Translations under genes and position numbers: made by a program | Shown: positions 42,845 to 52,349 of the stretch, piece by piece | Position numbering within the stretch: position 1 is the first letter of the stretch | Layout: each line of letters starts with the position of its first letter | Notes under the pieces: model-generated | The model's input: only the letters and a program-made list of their open reading frames with translations | Database searches by the model: none | What the model was told of the DNA's origin: nothing | NCBI RefSeq assembly: GCF_027923905.1 | Contig: NZ_AP026966.1 | Coordinates: 3,659,001-3,723,000, forward strand | Length of the DNA stretch: 64,000 nt | Direction of reading: 5' to 3' | Source of the DNA: Massilia varians | Lineage (GTDB): Bacteria; Pseudomonadota; Gammaproteobacteria; Burkholderiales; Burkholderiaceae_D

Positions 42845-44491
42845 ATGGGTGAAGTCGGAGTAGTGCTGGCCATGCTGGTGGCGGTGGTAGCGAGCGGCTA
42901 CCTGGTACGCGTGCTGCCGGTCGCCCTTCCGCTACCCCTGGTCCAGATCGGGTTGGGCGTGCTGATCGCCAGCATGGGCTGGCATCCGGTGCGGCTCGAT
43001 CCGCACACCTTCTTCATCCTGTTCCTGCCGCCGCTGCTGTTCCTGGACGGCTGGCGCATCCCCAAGGTCGGGCTGTTCCGCGACAAGGTCGTGATCCTGG
43101 AACTGGCGCTCGGCCTGGTGCTGTTCACGGTGGTCGGCGCCGGCTTCCTGATCCACTGGCTGATCCCCGAATTGCCGCTGGCCGTGTCCTTCGCCCTGGC
43201 CGCGATCCTGGCACCGACCGACCCGGTGGCGGTCGGCTCGATCGCGGCGCGGGTGCCGATCCCGCCGCGCCTGATGCACATCCTCGAAGGCGAGTCCCTG
43301 CTCAACGATGCCAGCGGCCTGGTGTGCTTCCGCTTCGCGGTGGCGGCCGCCCTGACCGGAACTTTTTCGCTGTCGAGCGCGGCGCTCACCTTCCTGTGGG
43401 TGGCGCTGGCCGGCATCGCCGCCGGCGTGCTGGTCACGCTGGCCATGGGCGGCGTCCAGCGCCTGCTGTCCAAGCGCTTCGGCGAGGAGCCCGGCGCCCC
43501 GATCCTGCTCAACCTGCTGCTGCCCTTCGGCGCCTACCTGGTGGCCGAGCACATCGGCGCCTCGGGCATCCTGGCGGCGGTCGCCGCCGGCGTCACGATG
43601 AGCTACGTGGAACTCAGCGGGCGGGCACTGGCCACCACCCGGGTGCGCCGCAACGTGGTCTGGGACACCGTGCAGTTCGCGCTCAACGGCGTGATGTTCG
43701 TGCTGCTGGGCGAGCAGCTGCCCAACATCGTGCGCGCGGCGGTCGAAGGCCCGGACCTGGCCGTGCCGCGCGAGTTCTGGTGGCTGGCGTGGCACGCGCT
43801 GGCGATCAGCTTCGGGCTGATCGCGCTGCGCCTGGTGTGGGTGTGGGTCTCGCTGCGGCTGTCGCTGGCGGCGGCGCGGCGCCAGGGACGCGAAGGCATC
43901 ATGCCGCGCAAGCGCCTGATCCTGGCCACCTCGCTGGCCGGGGTGCGCGGCGCGATCACCCTGGCCGGCATCCTCACCCTGCCGCTGGCGCTGCCGGGCG
44001 GCGAACCCTTCCCGGGACGCGACCTGGCGGTATTCCTGGCCAGCGCCGTCATCGTCATTTCGCTGGTGGTGGCCAGCATCGGCCTGCCGCGCGTGCTGCA
44101 CGGACTCGAACTGCCGCCGGAAACCGCCCTCCACGCCGAGGAGGACCAGGCGCGCCAGGCGGCCGCGCTGGCGGCGCTGGGCGCCATCGACGGCGCCGGC
44201 CCGCCCCAACCCTTCGACGAGAAGGACGCCGACCTCCACGCCAGCGCCGCCGAACAGGTGCGCGGCATGTACCAGCACCGTCTCGGCGGCGCCGGCGACA
44301 GCAGTCATCCGGGCCGGGCGCGGGTGGCCGAGGACGCGGAACGCCACTACCGGCTGGCGGCACTGGCGGCGGAGCGCAAGGTGTTGCTGCAGATGGCGCG
44401 CAGCGGCCAGATTTCCGACGAGACAGCGCGCCGCCTGGTGCGCGAGATCGACCTGGTCGAGGCGCGCTACCAGCCCTCGGCCAAGCACTAG
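42845..44491 (+). CDS. Na+/H+ antiporter, CPA1 family
   Basis: A 548-residue monovalent cation/proton antiporter with about twelve membrane helices. The sodium- and proton-binding core is ALAAILAPTDPVAVGSIAAR, containing the conserved Thr-Asp-Pro, followed by LEGESLLNDASGLVCFRFAV and, further on, the RGAITLAGILTLPLAL helix. The C-terminal 130 residues are cytoplasmic, charged and helical. It exchanges sodium (or potassium) for protons and helps pH and salt homeostasis. It stands alone between a kinase and topoisomerase IB. Confidence 0.93.
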   Translation: MGEVGVVLAMLVAVVASGYLVRVLPVALPLPLVQIGLGVLIASMGWHPVRLDPHTFFILFLPPLLFLDGWRIPKVGLFRDKVVILELALGLVLFTVVGAGFLIHWLIPELPLAVSFALAAILAPTDPVAVGSIAARVPIPPRLMHILEGESLLNDASGLVCFRFAVAAALTGTFSLSSAALTFLWVALAGIAAGVLVTLAMGGVQRLLSKRFGEEPGAPILLNLLLPFGAYLVAEHIGASGILAAVAAGVTMSYVELSGRALATTRVRRNVVWDTVQFALNGVMFVLLGEQLPNIVRAAVEGPDLAVPREFWWLAWHALAISFGLIALRLVWVWVSLRLSLAAARRQGREGIMPRKRLILATSLAGVRGAITLAGILTLPLALPGGEPFPGRDLAVFLASAVIVISLVVASIGLPRVLHGLELPPETALHAEEDQARQAAALAALGAIDGAGPPQPFDEKDADLHASAAEQVRGMYQHRLGGAGDSSHPGRARVAEDAERHYRLAALAAERKVLLQMARSGQISDETARRLVREIDLVEARYQPSAKH

Positions 44492-44572
44492 CACGCGCAC
44501 TAGGTTCGCTTCCGTACGGCGCGCAAGAGCGCTTCGGCGTAGGATCGGGCAACCAGATTGGAAGGAAGCCCC

Positions 44573-45763
44573 ATGCACAGCGAAGAAAACGGCAGCGCCG
44601 ACAACCCGCTCAGCGATCCACCCGCCGCCGCCAAGGCCGCCGGGCTGCGCTACGTCCACGACGACCGCCCCGGCATCCGGCGCGAACAATCCGGCGGCGG
44701 ATTTCGCTACCTCGACGCCGGCGGCGACCCGGTCGCCGACGAGGCCAGCCTGGCCCGCATCAAGTCCCTGGCGATCCCGCCGGCCTGGACCGAGGTCTGG
44801 ATCTGCCCGCAGGCCAACGGCCACCTGCAGGCCACCGGCCGCGACGCCCGCGGACGCAAGCAGTACCGCTACCACCCGAAATGGCGCGCCGTGCGCGACG
44901 AGGTGAAGTACGAGCGCATGCTGAACTTCGGCCAGGCGCTGCCCGCCATCCGCAAGGAAGTCGACCGCGCCCTGTCGCTGCCCGGCATGCCGCGCGAAAA
45001 AATGCTGGCCACCATCGTCTATCTGCTCGAGGCGACCATGATGCGCGTCGGCAATGAGGAATATGCCCGCACCAACAAGTCGTTCGGCTTGACGACATTA
45101 CGCAACCGCCACGTCAAGGTGGACGGCAGCGACGTCGAGTTCCGCTTCCGCGGCAAGAGCGGGGTGTATCACAAGGTGCAGGTGCACGACCGGCGCGTGG
45201 CCCGCATCATCCGGCGCTCGCGCGACCTGCCGGGCCAGGAACTGTTCCAGTACGTGGACGACGAGGGCGAAACCCACAGCATCGATTCGAGCGACGTCAA
45301 CGACTACCTGCGCGCGATCACCGGCGAGGACTACACCGCCAAGGATTTTCGCACCTGGTCGGGCACCGTGCTGGCCGCCCTCGCACTACAGGAGTTCGAG
45401 AAGTTCGACTCCGAGGCCCAGGCCAAGAAGAACATCGTGCGCGCGATCGAGTCGGTGGCCGAGAAGCTCGGCAATACGCCGTCGGTCTGCCGCAAGTGCT
45501 ACGTGCACCCGGTGGTGCTCGACGCCTACCTCGACGGGGCGGTGCTGGAATCCCTGCGCGAGCGCACCGAGCAGGAATTGACGGACGACCTGCACGCCCT
45601 GCAGCCGGAAGAAGCCGCGGTGCTGGCACTGCTGCAGCAGCGCCTGCGCCATGAACAGGAACAGGAGCGGCAGCGCGCCCGGGCCGCCCCTGCCAAGTCA
45701 GCCAAACCCGGGCGCGCGCCGCGCCGCCGCGCCGCCCCCCAAGCCATGAGAGGAGCAGCATGA
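44573..45763 (+). CDS. DNA topoisomerase IB
   Basis: A 396-residue poxvirus-type topoisomerase that relaxes supercoils by a 3'-phosphotyrosyl intermediate. The catalytic domain contains MRVGNEEYARTNKSFGLTTL, the Arg in FRFRGKSGVYHKVQ, RTWSGTVLAALALQ, and the active-site Tyr in SVCRKCYVHPVVLDAYL. The C-terminus is a basic, Ala/Pro/Arg-rich tail that probably binds DNA non-specifically. GGAAGG precedes the ATG at 44573. It overlaps the next gene by 4 bases (ATGA). Bacterial versions are accessory; their physiological task is not well established. Confidence 0.92.
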   Translation: MHSEENGSADNPLSDPPAAAKAAGLRYVHDDRPGIRREQSGGGFRYLDAGGDPVADEASLARIKSLAIPPAWTEVWICPQANGHLQATGRDARGRKQYRYHPKWRAVRDEVKYERMLNFGQALPAIRKEVDRALSLPGMPREKMLATIVYLLEATMMRVGNEEYARTNKSFGLTTLRNRHVKVDGSDVEFRFRGKSGVYHKVQVHDRRVARIIRRSRDLPGQELFQYVDDEGETHSIDSSDVNDYLRAITGEDYTAKDFRTWSGTVLAALALQEFEKFDSEAQAKKNIVRAIESVAEKLGNTPSVCRKCYVHPVVLDAYLDGAVLESLRERTEQELTDDLHALQPEEAAVLALLQQRLRHEQEQERQRARAAPAKSAKPGRAPRRRAAPQAMRGAA

Positions 45764-46824
45764 GCAAGCAGTCAGGATGGACCATCGAGCAGGTCGCAGC
45801 CTTCGAACACCAGGTGACCGGCGTCTCGGTCTCGGAGGACAACCGGATCTTCGTGAACTTCCCGCGCTGGACCGAAGACAGCGCGGTGTCGGTGGCCGAA
45901 GTGGGCCAGGACGGCGCCCTGCGCCCCTACCCCGACGAGCAATGGAATGCCTGGCGCAACGCGCGCAAGGATGAACTCCCGCCGGAGCAGCATTGGGTAT
46001 GCGTGCAGAGCATCGTGGCCGACGGCCGCGGCAGCCTGTGGGTGCTGGACCCGGCCGCGCCGGCGCAGGCCCACCTGGTAGCGGGCGGCGCCAAGCTGGT
46101 GCAGATCGACCTGGCCGGCGACCGGGTCACGCGCAGCATCGTCTTCGACGAGGAAGCGGCGCCGCAAGGCTCCTACCTGAACGACGTGCGCTTCTCGAAC
46201 GACGGCAAGTACGCCTTCATCACCGATTCGGGCGTGGTCGGGGCGATCCTGGTAGTGGACATCGAGCGCGGCAAGACCGCACGCCTGCTCGACGGCCACC
46301 CGTCGACCCAGATGAAGAAGGGCTTGACCGTGAAGACCGACGGCAAGGAACTGCGCCGGCCGGACGGGCGCGGCGTCGAGTTCTCGGCCGACGGCATCGC
46401 GCTGTCCGCCGATGGAAAGTGGCTGTACTGGCAGGCGATCAAGGGCGACACCCTGTACCGGATTCCCACTTCAACCCTTACGGGCAAGGGGCTGCAGGGG
46501 CAGGACGTGGGCGACGAGGTCGAGGAATTCGGCAAGAACGGCGTCTCGGACGGCCTCCTGATCCCGCGCGGGACCAACCGGATGCTGCTCAGCGCGGTCG
46601 AGGACGACGCGGTGAAAGTGCGCGACCTTGACGCCGGGCCCGCGAGCCAGCCCGAGATCCTGGTGCAGGACAAGCGCCTGCGCTGGCCGGACACCTTTAC
46701 CCAGGGTCCGGACGGCACGGTTTACGTGACCACCTCGCACATCCAGGATTCGGCCTTCTTCAAGCCGGACGCGCCGCCTGCGCTGCCGACCCAGTTGTGG
46801 AAGCTGGTCGGCGGAGAATTCTAG
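45760..46824 (+). CDS. Major-royal-jelly/Yellow-family beta-propeller protein
   Basis: A 354-residue six-bladed propeller of the MRJP/Yellow type, related to gluconolactonase-like and SMP-30 folds. Family marks are SEDNRIFVNFPRWTEDSAVS, GSLWVLDPAAP, YLNDVRFSNDGKYAFITDSG, DGIALSADGKWLYWQAI and LRWPDTFTQGPDGTVYVTTS. There is no signal peptide in this frame, so a cytoplasmic location is likely unless the start is different. Its ATG overlaps the topoisomerase stop and AGGAG lies upstream. Bacterial members are often named L-dopachrome tautomerase-related, but the reaction is unknown. Confidence 0.85.
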   Translation: MSKQSGWTIEQVAAFEHQVTGVSVSEDNRIFVNFPRWTEDSAVSVAEVGQDGALRPYPDEQWNAWRNARKDELPPEQHWVCVQSIVADGRGSLWVLDPAAPAQAHLVAGGAKLVQIDLAGDRVTRSIVFDEEAAPQGSYLNDVRFSNDGKYAFITDSGVVGAILVVDIERGKTARLLDGHPSTQMKKGLTVKTDGKELRRPDGRGVEFSADGIALSADGKWLYWQAIKGDTLYRIPTSTLTGKGLQGQDVGDEVEEFGKNGVSDGLLIPRGTNRMLLSAVEDDAVKVRDLDAGPASQPEILVQDKRLRWPDTFTQGPDGTVYVTTSHIQDSAFFKPDAPPALPTQLWKLVGGEF

Positions 46825-46827
46825 GCC

Positions 46828-47241
46828 TTATTTGATGTAATAGCCGGACACCTTCCAGCTGCCATCCGGCTCGCGCATCGGGACCACGGTCTCGACGCCG
46901 GCCCTGTTGGCGAACACGGTCTGGTATTCGATCACGACGTACTCGCCGCCAGGTGCGCCCGGAAGCTGGCGCGTATAGCGCGCCGACACCCGCTCGCGCG
47001 ACTTGATGGCGCCGAGCGGTGTGCGTACCGCGACCATCGCGTCGTTCCACTGGGCCTGGGTCACGGCGCCACGGAAGGCACTGGCGCCCTGGGACCAGCT
47101 CCCGGCATAGTCGCCGGCATCGGCCAGGGCCAACCAGGCCTCGGCAGCCGTGGTCGCGGCCTGCGTCGCTGCCGTGGATTCCTGCGCGGCGGCAGGCTGC
47201 GTGAAGAGGGCGAGGGTCAACAGGGCGGCTTCGAATTTCAT
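46828..47241 (-). CDS. Exported DUF4019-type protein
   Basis: A 137-residue secreted protein. The Sec signal MKFEAALLTLALFTQPAAAQ leads into a mature domain that starts with Thr/Ala-rich residues and then AAEAWLALADAGDYAGSWSQ, the usual opening of DUF4019. The core continues with WNDAMVAVRTPLGAIKSRER and YVVIEYQTVFANRAG and ends VPMREPDGSWKVSGYYIK. It probably folds as a small beta-rich cone in the periplasm. Function unknown. The end almost touches the convergent MRJP gene (3 bp). Confidence 0.82.
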   Translation of the reverse strand: MKFEAALLTLALFTQPAAAQESTAATQAATTAAEAWLALADAGDYAGSWSQGASAFRGAVTQAQWNDAMVAVRTPLGAIKSRERVSARYTRQLPGAPGGEYVVIEYQTVFANRAGVETVVPMREPDGSWKVSGYYIK

Positions 47242-47293
47242 GACGATCTCCGGTCTTGGCTGTTAGCGGTGTCGACCAGCATACCGGATCGTC

Positions 47294-47322
47294 GACGCAA
47301 CAATGTCGCGCATTGTTGCGTC
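47294..47322. terminator. Perfect 12-bp inverted repeat, terminator or operator
   Basis: GACGCAACAATG (47294-47305) and CATTGTTGCGTC (47311-47322) are exact reverse complements around a TCGCG loop. It lies between the 3' end of the HTH-GAF gene and the start of the DUF4019 gene, both on the minus strand. It has no U-tract, so an operator of the downstream DUF4019 gene is as likely as a terminator. Confidence 0.5.
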
Positions 47323-47332
47323 CGACACCAAC

Positions 47333-48082
47333 TCAAGCGAGCTTGGCCTGGAACTCGGACGAGGCGATATCGGCCAGGTCGCACAGCGCCTGCAGCTCGG
47401 CCGAACGCAGGCGGCGCGGTTCGCGGTCGATCACGCACAGGGTCCCCATCGGCAGGCCGGAACGGTCGCGCAGCGGCACGCCGGCATAGAAGCGGATGTG
47501 CGGCTCGGCCAGCACCAACGGGTTCTCGTGGAAGCGCTCGTCGGTGGCGGCGTCTTCGACCATGAAGGGCGCATCCTGCAGGATGGCGTGCGAGCAGAAG
47601 GCCCATTCGCGCGGCGTCTCCTGCGGCCCCAGGCCGACGCGCGCCTTGAACCATTGGCGACGGGCGGTCAGCAGCGACACCAGCGCGATCGGCGAAGCGG
47701 TAACGGTGGCCGCCAGGCGCACGATGCGATTGAAGCGCTCTTCCTGCGGGCTGTCGACCAGCCTGGACGCCGCGAGCGCCGCCAGGCGGCGCGGCTCATC
47801 GGCGATGGTCGGGAAGGTTTCATCGCCCTGGAGCAGGAATTCGGGGTCGGTCGGTGCCTGTACCAGCGTTTCGCCGGAAAGCGCGCCCGACAAGGGGCCT
47901 GCACGGTCCAGCATGGCCTGGATCGTACTTTGACGGGTACGCCGGTGGCCCCCTGGGGTTTTCCACGAGGGGATGGCGCCGCTCTCCATCCATAATTGAA
48001 CGGTGCTGGTCGCGACGCCCAGCATGCGCGCCGCGGCACTGGTGGTGAGGATCGGGTCCTCTTCGGTGAACTTGCTCTGCAT
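47333..48082 (-). CDS. HTH (excisionase/MerR-like) plus GAF domain protein
   Basis: A 249-residue protein. Residues 10-60 are a winged helix-turn-helix of the excisionase/MerR kind: LTTSAAARMLGVATSTVQLW, then MESGAIPSWKTPGGHRR, where the Thr-Pro-Gly-Gly-His-Arg wing is typical. Residues about 95-245 are a GAF domain (RFNRIVRLAATVTASPIALV, FCSHAILQDAPFMVEDA, FYAGVPLRDRSGLPMGTLCV). The combination suggests a ligand- or redox-sensing DNA-binding protein. AT-rich sequence (48083-48288) separates it from the divergent chemoreceptor gene and should hold both promoters. Confidence 0.85.
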   Translation of the reverse strand: MQSKFTEEDPILTTSAAARMLGVATSTVQLWMESGAIPSWKTPGGHRRTRQSTIQAMLDRAGPLSGALSGETLVQAPTDPEFLLQGDETFPTIADEPRRLAALAASRLVDSPQEERFNRIVRLAATVTASPIALVSLLTARRQWFKARVGLGPQETPREWAFCSHAILQDAPFMVEDAATDERFHENPLVLAEPHIRFYAGVPLRDRSGLPMGTLCVIDREPRRLRSAELQALCDLADIASSEFQAKLA

Positions 48083-48288
48083 TAGCGGTCCTGGTTATCC
48101 CTTCAAGTATACCCGAAATGACGAAATCCCTCATTTAAAACAGACATTCTAGAGATGAGTTTCAGATATACACAAATAACTCAAATTCAATTGCGAATAA
48201 GAAATTATACATACATACTCCTGCGCAATTTAAGCAGAATCGCTTAGTCAGTTACTAACTTTTCGTTCATTTATCTGAAAAGGCCACC

Positions 48289-49872
48289 ATGCACTTCTTC
48301 CAGCGCGCGGGCATTGCGACCAGGCTCACCACGGCATTTGCCCTGATTTTGTCGGTCACCCTCATCCTCGCGGCGTTCTCGGTGTCACGCGTGAACAACA
48401 TCGAACGTACATTGCAAACCGCCGACGCGGTCAGGAACGGCGAACTCGAACCCCTGTACGCCGCCCGCGAAGCCCTGGCCCAGACCGGCATCGCGGCGCG
48501 CAATGCCTACATCTTCCAGGACGACGCCGCGGCCCGGCGCGAGCTCGACCTGGTCGACGCGCGCAAGGCCGAGTACCTGGCCGCCCTCGCCCGCCTCGAT
48601 CCGGTCCTGCGCGACAACGCGCAGTACGGCAAGGTGCGCGACGGCATGCTGGCCATGGCGCGCGAGCTGGAACGGCCCCGCGCCTATCGGGCGAGCGGCG
48701 ACATGGAAGGCTTCGGCCGCTTCCTGGTCGAGGAATGCAGCCCGCTGCGCCGGAGCATCGTGGCCGACATCGACGTGCTGCTCAAGGGCTTGCAGGCGCG
48801 GACCGCCGAGGCCGTCCAGCTTGCCAAGGCCGAGGCCGCGGGCACGCGCTACTGGATCACCGGCCTGAGCATGCTGGCCGTGGTGCTGTGCGTGCTGGTG
48901 GCGCTGCTGCTGGTGCGCAGCCTGCTGGCCCAGCTCGGCGGCGAACCGGCCTACGCCGCCCGGGTGGCGCACGCCATCGCCGGCGGCGAGCTGCACCAGG
49001 CGGTGGACACGGCCCGCGCCCGGCCGTCCAGCCTGCTGTATGCGATGAGCGCGATGCGCGACGGCTTGAGCAGCATCGTCGGCAAGGTCCGCGGCGGAAC
49101 CGACGCGATCGCCTCGGCATCGATCCAGATCGCTTCGGGCAACCTCGACCTGTCGACCCGCACCGAGACCCAGGCCGCCGCGCTGGCCGAGGTGGCGAGT
49201 TCGATGAAGCAGTTGATCGAATCGGTGCGCCGGAACGCCGAGTACGCGGCGCAGGCCAGCCAGCTGGCCGGCACCGCCTCGAGCATTTCGGTCAAGGGCG
49301 GCGCGGCGGTGGAGGAAGTGGTCACCACGATGCAGCTGATCGACACCTCCTCGAAGAAGATCGTCGACATCATCGCGGTCATCGACGGTATCGCCTTCCA
49401 GACCAACATCCTGGCGCTGAACGCGGCGGTCGAAGCGGCGCGCGCCGGCGAGCAGGGACGTGGATTCGCCGTGGTGGCGAGCGAGGTGCGCAACCTGGCG
49501 CAGCGCTCCGCCGCGGCGGCCAGGGAAGTCAAGCTGCTGATCGAGGACTCGGTGAGCAAGGTCGGTCTGGGGGCCGTGCTGGTGGGTGAAGCCGGCGAGA
49601 CGATCCGCCAGGTGGTCGACGGCGTGCACCGCGTCAGCGACATCATGGGCCACATCAGCAGCGCGACCAGCGCCCAGCGCGCGGACATCGAACGTGTGGA
49701 CGACGCCATCGCGCGCCTGGACGAGATGACGATCCAGAATGCGGCGCTGGTCGAACAGGCGGCAGCGGCGGCGCAGTCGCTGCGCCGGCAGGCGGCCGAG
49801 CTGGCGGCGGTGGTGGATACCTTCCAGCTCGAAGAGGAAAGGTCTTCGGCGCGCCGGCCGGCGCGCCCGTGA
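48289..49872 (+). CDS. Methyl-accepting chemotaxis protein
   Basis: A 527-residue chemoreceptor. A short cytoplasmic N-terminus leads to membrane helix 1 ([20 protein letters not shown]), a periplasmic four-helix-bundle sensor to about residue 185, helix 2 ([20 protein letters not shown]), HAMP, and the cytoplasmic signalling bundle. The hairpin tip is [20 protein letters not shown] followed by [19 protein letters not shown]. It belongs to the large Burkholderiales receptor class with the [16 protein letters not shown] tip. No CheW-binding or pathway genes adjoin it. The ligand is unknown. Confidence 0.93.
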   Translation: MHFFQRAGIATRLTTAFALILSVTLILAAFSVSRVNNIERTLQTADAVRNGELEPLYAAREALAQTGIAARNAYIFQDDAAARRELDLVDARKAEYLAALARLDPVLRDNAQYGKVRDGMLAMARELERPRAYRASGDMEGFGRFLVEECSPLRRSIVADIDVLLKGLQARTAEAVQLAKAEAAGTRYWITGLSMLAVVLCVLVALLLVRSLLAQLGGEPAYAARVAHAIAGGELHQAVDTARARPSSLLYAMSAMRDGLSSIVGKVRGGTDAIASASIQIASGNLDLSTRTETQAAALAEVASSMKQLIESVRRNAEYAAQASQLAGTASSISVKGGAAVEEVVTTMQLIDTSSKKIVDIIAVIDGIAFQTNILALNAAVEAARAGEQGRGFAVVASEVRNLAQRSAAAAREVKLLIEDSVSKVGLGAVLVGEAGETIRQVVDGVHRVSDIMGHISSATSAQRADIERVDDAIARLDEMTIQNAALVEQAAAAAQSLRRQAAELAAVVDTFQLEEERSSARRPARP

Positions 49873-51066
49873 TCAGCCCGGGCCCGGGTGGTTGAACACC
49901 TGCCGCAGGTAGGCCAGGAAGGTCTCGTCCGTGCACATCGACTTGCCCGGCGTATCCGACAGCTTGGCCACCGGCTGCCCATTGCAATGGGTGAGCTTCA
50001 TCACGATGTTCAGCGCCTGGTAGGGCGTGTCGTTGGTGAGCTTGGTGCCGATGCCGAAGCCCAACATGGTGCGGTCGGCGAAGTGGCGGTACAGGGCGAG
50101 CGCCTTGGGCACCGTGAGGGCGTCCGAGAACACCAGCCGCTTGCTGCGCGCATCGATGCGCAGCCGTGCATAGTGCGCCAGGGCCTTCTCGCCCCACTCC
50201 ACCGGGTCACCCGAATCGTGGCGCAGGCCGTCGAACAGCTTGGCGAAATACAGGTCGAAGTCGCGCAGGAACGCATCCATGCCGACCACGTCGGTGAGCG
50301 CGGTGCCGAGGTCGCCCCGGTATTCCTGCACCCAGTCTTCCAGGGCCGCCTTCTGGAAGTCGCGCAAGCGCACTCCGAATGCCTGGTAGGCCTGCAGGTA
50401 TTCGTGCGCCATGGTCCCGATCGGCACCAGATCGTACTTGTGCGCCAGGTAGACGTTCGAGGTGCCCTTGAAGAACTGCGGCAGCTCGCGCGCCATGGTC
50501 GCCACCACCTCGTCGTGCCACTCGCCGGAAAAGCGCCGGCGCACGCCGAAGTCGAAGAACTCGAAGGGCGTGGCGCGCGCCGGCTCGTTCTCGAAGGCGC
50601 GCAATTCGTCGATCTTCTGCTGCAGGCGCACCCGCGCCTCGCGGATCGCGGCCTGCTGGTCAAAGCGGCGGAAGTACAGTTCGTTGACGATGTAGAGCAC
50701 AAAGATCTCGAAGCCCATCACGTGCACCAGCGGACCGGTGGCGCGGATGCGCAGGTGCGGGCCGTCGGTCTCGACCTGGATGAACTTGCGCTGGAAGCGG
50801 AACAGCGTGAGGAAATCGGCGAAGTCGCTCTTGATGAAGCGCAGGCTGCGCAGGTAGGCGACTTCGTGCTCCTGGAACAGCATCGAGCACAGGTGGTCGA
50901 GCTCGCGCTCCACGTCTTCCTTGAGCTCGGCCAGCGGATAGGCCGGCTGGTTCCGGCACAGGAATTCGTACTCGCCGATCGCGTCCGGGTGGCTGTGCAG
51001 CAGCGCCTGCCACATGGTGAATTTGTACAGGTCGGTTTCCAGCAGACTGCGGACGATGGGCTTCAT
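49873..51066 (-). CDS. pncB: Nicotinate phosphoribosyltransferase
   Basis: Converts nicotinate and PRPP to nicotinate mononucleotide in the NAD salvage pathway, with ATP hydrolysis. The 397 residues match PncB. The N-terminus is [20 protein letters not shown], followed by [16 protein letters not shown] sequence, [20 protein letters not shown], and [13 protein letters not shown] with the His that is phosphorylated in the family. [18 protein letters not shown] and [20 protein letters not shown] bind phosphoribose. It lies 9 bp downstream of the SET-domain gene on the same strand. Confidence 0.95.
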   Translation of the reverse strand: MKPIVRSLLETDLYKFTMWQALLHSHPDAIGEYEFLCRNQPAYPLAELKEDVERELDHLCSMLFQEHEVAYLRSLRFIKSDFADFLTLFRFQRKFIQVETDGPHLRIRATGPLVHVMGFEIFVLYIVNELYFRRFDQQAAIREARVRLQQKIDELRAFENEPARATPFEFFDFGVRRRFSGEWHDEVVATMARELPQFFKGTSNVYLAHKYDLVPIGTMAHEYLQAYQAFGVRLRDFQKAALEDWVQEYRGDLGTALTDVVGMDAFLRDFDLYFAKLFDGLRHDSGDPVEWGEKALAHYARLRIDARSKRLVFSDALTVPKALALYRHFADRTMLGFGIGTKLTNDTPYQALNIVMKLTHCNGQPVAKLSDTPGKSMCTDETFLAYLRQVFNHPGPG

Positions 51067-51075
51067 CAGGCTCCT

Positions 51076-51573
51076 TCAGGCGGTGGCGGGATGTTTCTTG
51101 CTGCGCTTTTTCGGCGCCAGCATGGTGCCGGTGCAGCCCGGCGTGCCGCAGCGGCAGGCGAACAGCTTCTTGAGGGCCGGGGTGTGGCGCTCGTCGTAGA
51201 TCAGCGCGTAATTGTAGTTCAGCTCTTCGCCGGGCGCGATGTCGCGCATCGCGTGGATGTAGACCCGCCCCTCGTCCTCGAAGGCCTCGCAGTTGGGCGA
51301 GCAGGCGTGGTTGATCCAGCGCGCCGCGTTGCCGTGGCTGCCGCCGTCGATCACGCGGCCGTCCGCCAGCGTGAAATAAAAGGTGTGGTTGATCGGACCG
51401 CCCGCCTCGAGCGCGCGCCGGGTCGCCTCGTCCCAGGTGATGCGCTCGCCCCGGTATTCGATGATGCGCTCGCCGGCGCCGATCGCCTTGAGCGCGAACA
51501 CGCCGTTGCCGTGGACGGGGGACTTCCTGACTTCATAGGCCTTGGCGGCGGCGGTGCGGGCTCTGGTGCTCAT
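51076..51573 (-). CDS. SET-domain protein-lysine methyltransferase
   Basis: A 165-residue SET protein. SET motifs: SPVHGNGVFALKAIGAGERI (I), INHACSPNCEAFEDEGRVYI (with the NHxCxPN knot), GEELNYNYALIYDE, and a post-SET zinc element CRCGTPGCTGTM with the trio of cysteines that joins the Cys in the knot. The tail is Lys/Arg-rich. Bacterial family members methylate ribosomal or other proteins, but targets are rarely known. It is short and cytoplasmic and probably co-transcribed with pncB. Confidence 0.9.
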   Translation of the reverse strand: MSTRARTAAAKAYEVRKSPVHGNGVFALKAIGAGERIIEYRGERITWDEATRRALEAGGPINHTFYFTLADGRVIDGGSHGNAARWINHACSPNCEAFEDEGRVYIHAMRDIAPGEELNYNYALIYDERHTPALKKLFACRCGTPGCTGTMLAPKKRSKKHPATA

Positions 51574-51686
51574 CGTGTCCTTGTCTGGTCATGGCGGCGG
51601 CGGCGCCGCCGGCCTTGCATGTCGAGCACGTATTATGGAGCCAATCGCTTGCGCGATGCCGCACATTTTGTGCGCCGCGACCCGGG

Positions 51687-52349
51687 TCAGGCCAGCGCTG
51701 GCGCTTGCGCCTCGCAGGACAGCATCCCGGTGCTGGCCGCCAGCCGCTCCGCGCTCCAGCCGTCGCCGAGCAGGATCATCCGGGTGTGGAAATCGTCGCC
51801 CAGGCAGGGCGCGGCGCCGGGCGCCTGCTGGCGCAGCTTCTTGTCGCGCAGCGCCACGTACAGCAGTTCGCGCTGCCGCGCCAGGGACAGCCAGAGCGCA
51901 TGGGCGCCGGCCGATTGCCGCGCGCCGCTGATCAGGCAGTTCCCGCCCTCCAGCCACCAGCGGTAGATGGCCGTCGCGATCCCCTTGCGCTGGTAGGGCG
52001 GGGCAAACTTGGAATGCGGCGCGCGCAGGTGGCGGTCGGCGCGCCGGTCCAGCTCGACCAGGCGGTTGAACACCGTGTAGCCCGCCAGGCGGCGCAGCTG
52101 CAGGTCTTCCGCGTACACATAATGCTCGCCGTCGGCCTCGCGGTGGCGGAACACCAGCCCCGGATATTCGCCGGGCGCCACCGGCACGGTGGCCAGCCCG
52201 TGCAGGCGGTGGCCGGGGCGCTGCATGCGGCGGTACAGTTCATCGAGCTCGCGTCCCAGGTCGTCGGGGCGGTGCACCACATCGATCCGCAGTTCCGCGG
52301 GCCGCTGCCAGGCCCAGCCGAAGCCGGGCGCCAGGATCATGCTAGCCAT
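51687..52349 (-). CDS. Hypothetical protein with GNAT-like motif
   Basis: A 220-residue protein that I do not recognise with confidence. The segment SKFAPPYQRKGIATAIYRWW looks like acetyl-CoA-binding motif A of GNAT acetyltransferases (Arg-x-x-Gly-x-Ala). The following ARQSAGAHALWLSLARQREL would fit the next helix. The N-terminus is rich in Arg and Trp. The preferred ATG at 52349 has GGAG 6 bases upstream and overlaps the solenoid gene's stop by 8 bases, so the two are likely coupled. It may modify an unknown partner, perhaps the solenoid protein. Confidence 0.65.
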   Translation of the reverse strand: MASMILAPGFGWAWQRPAELRIDVVHRPDDLGRELDELYRRMQRPGHRLHGLATVPVAPGEYPGLVFRHREADGEHYVYAEDLQLRRLAGYTVFNRLVELDRRADRHLRAPHSKFAPPYQRKGIATAIYRWWLEGGNCLISGARQSAGAHALWLSLARQRELLYVALRDKKLRQQAPGAAPCLGDDFHTRMILLGDGWSAERLAASTGMLSCEAQAPALA

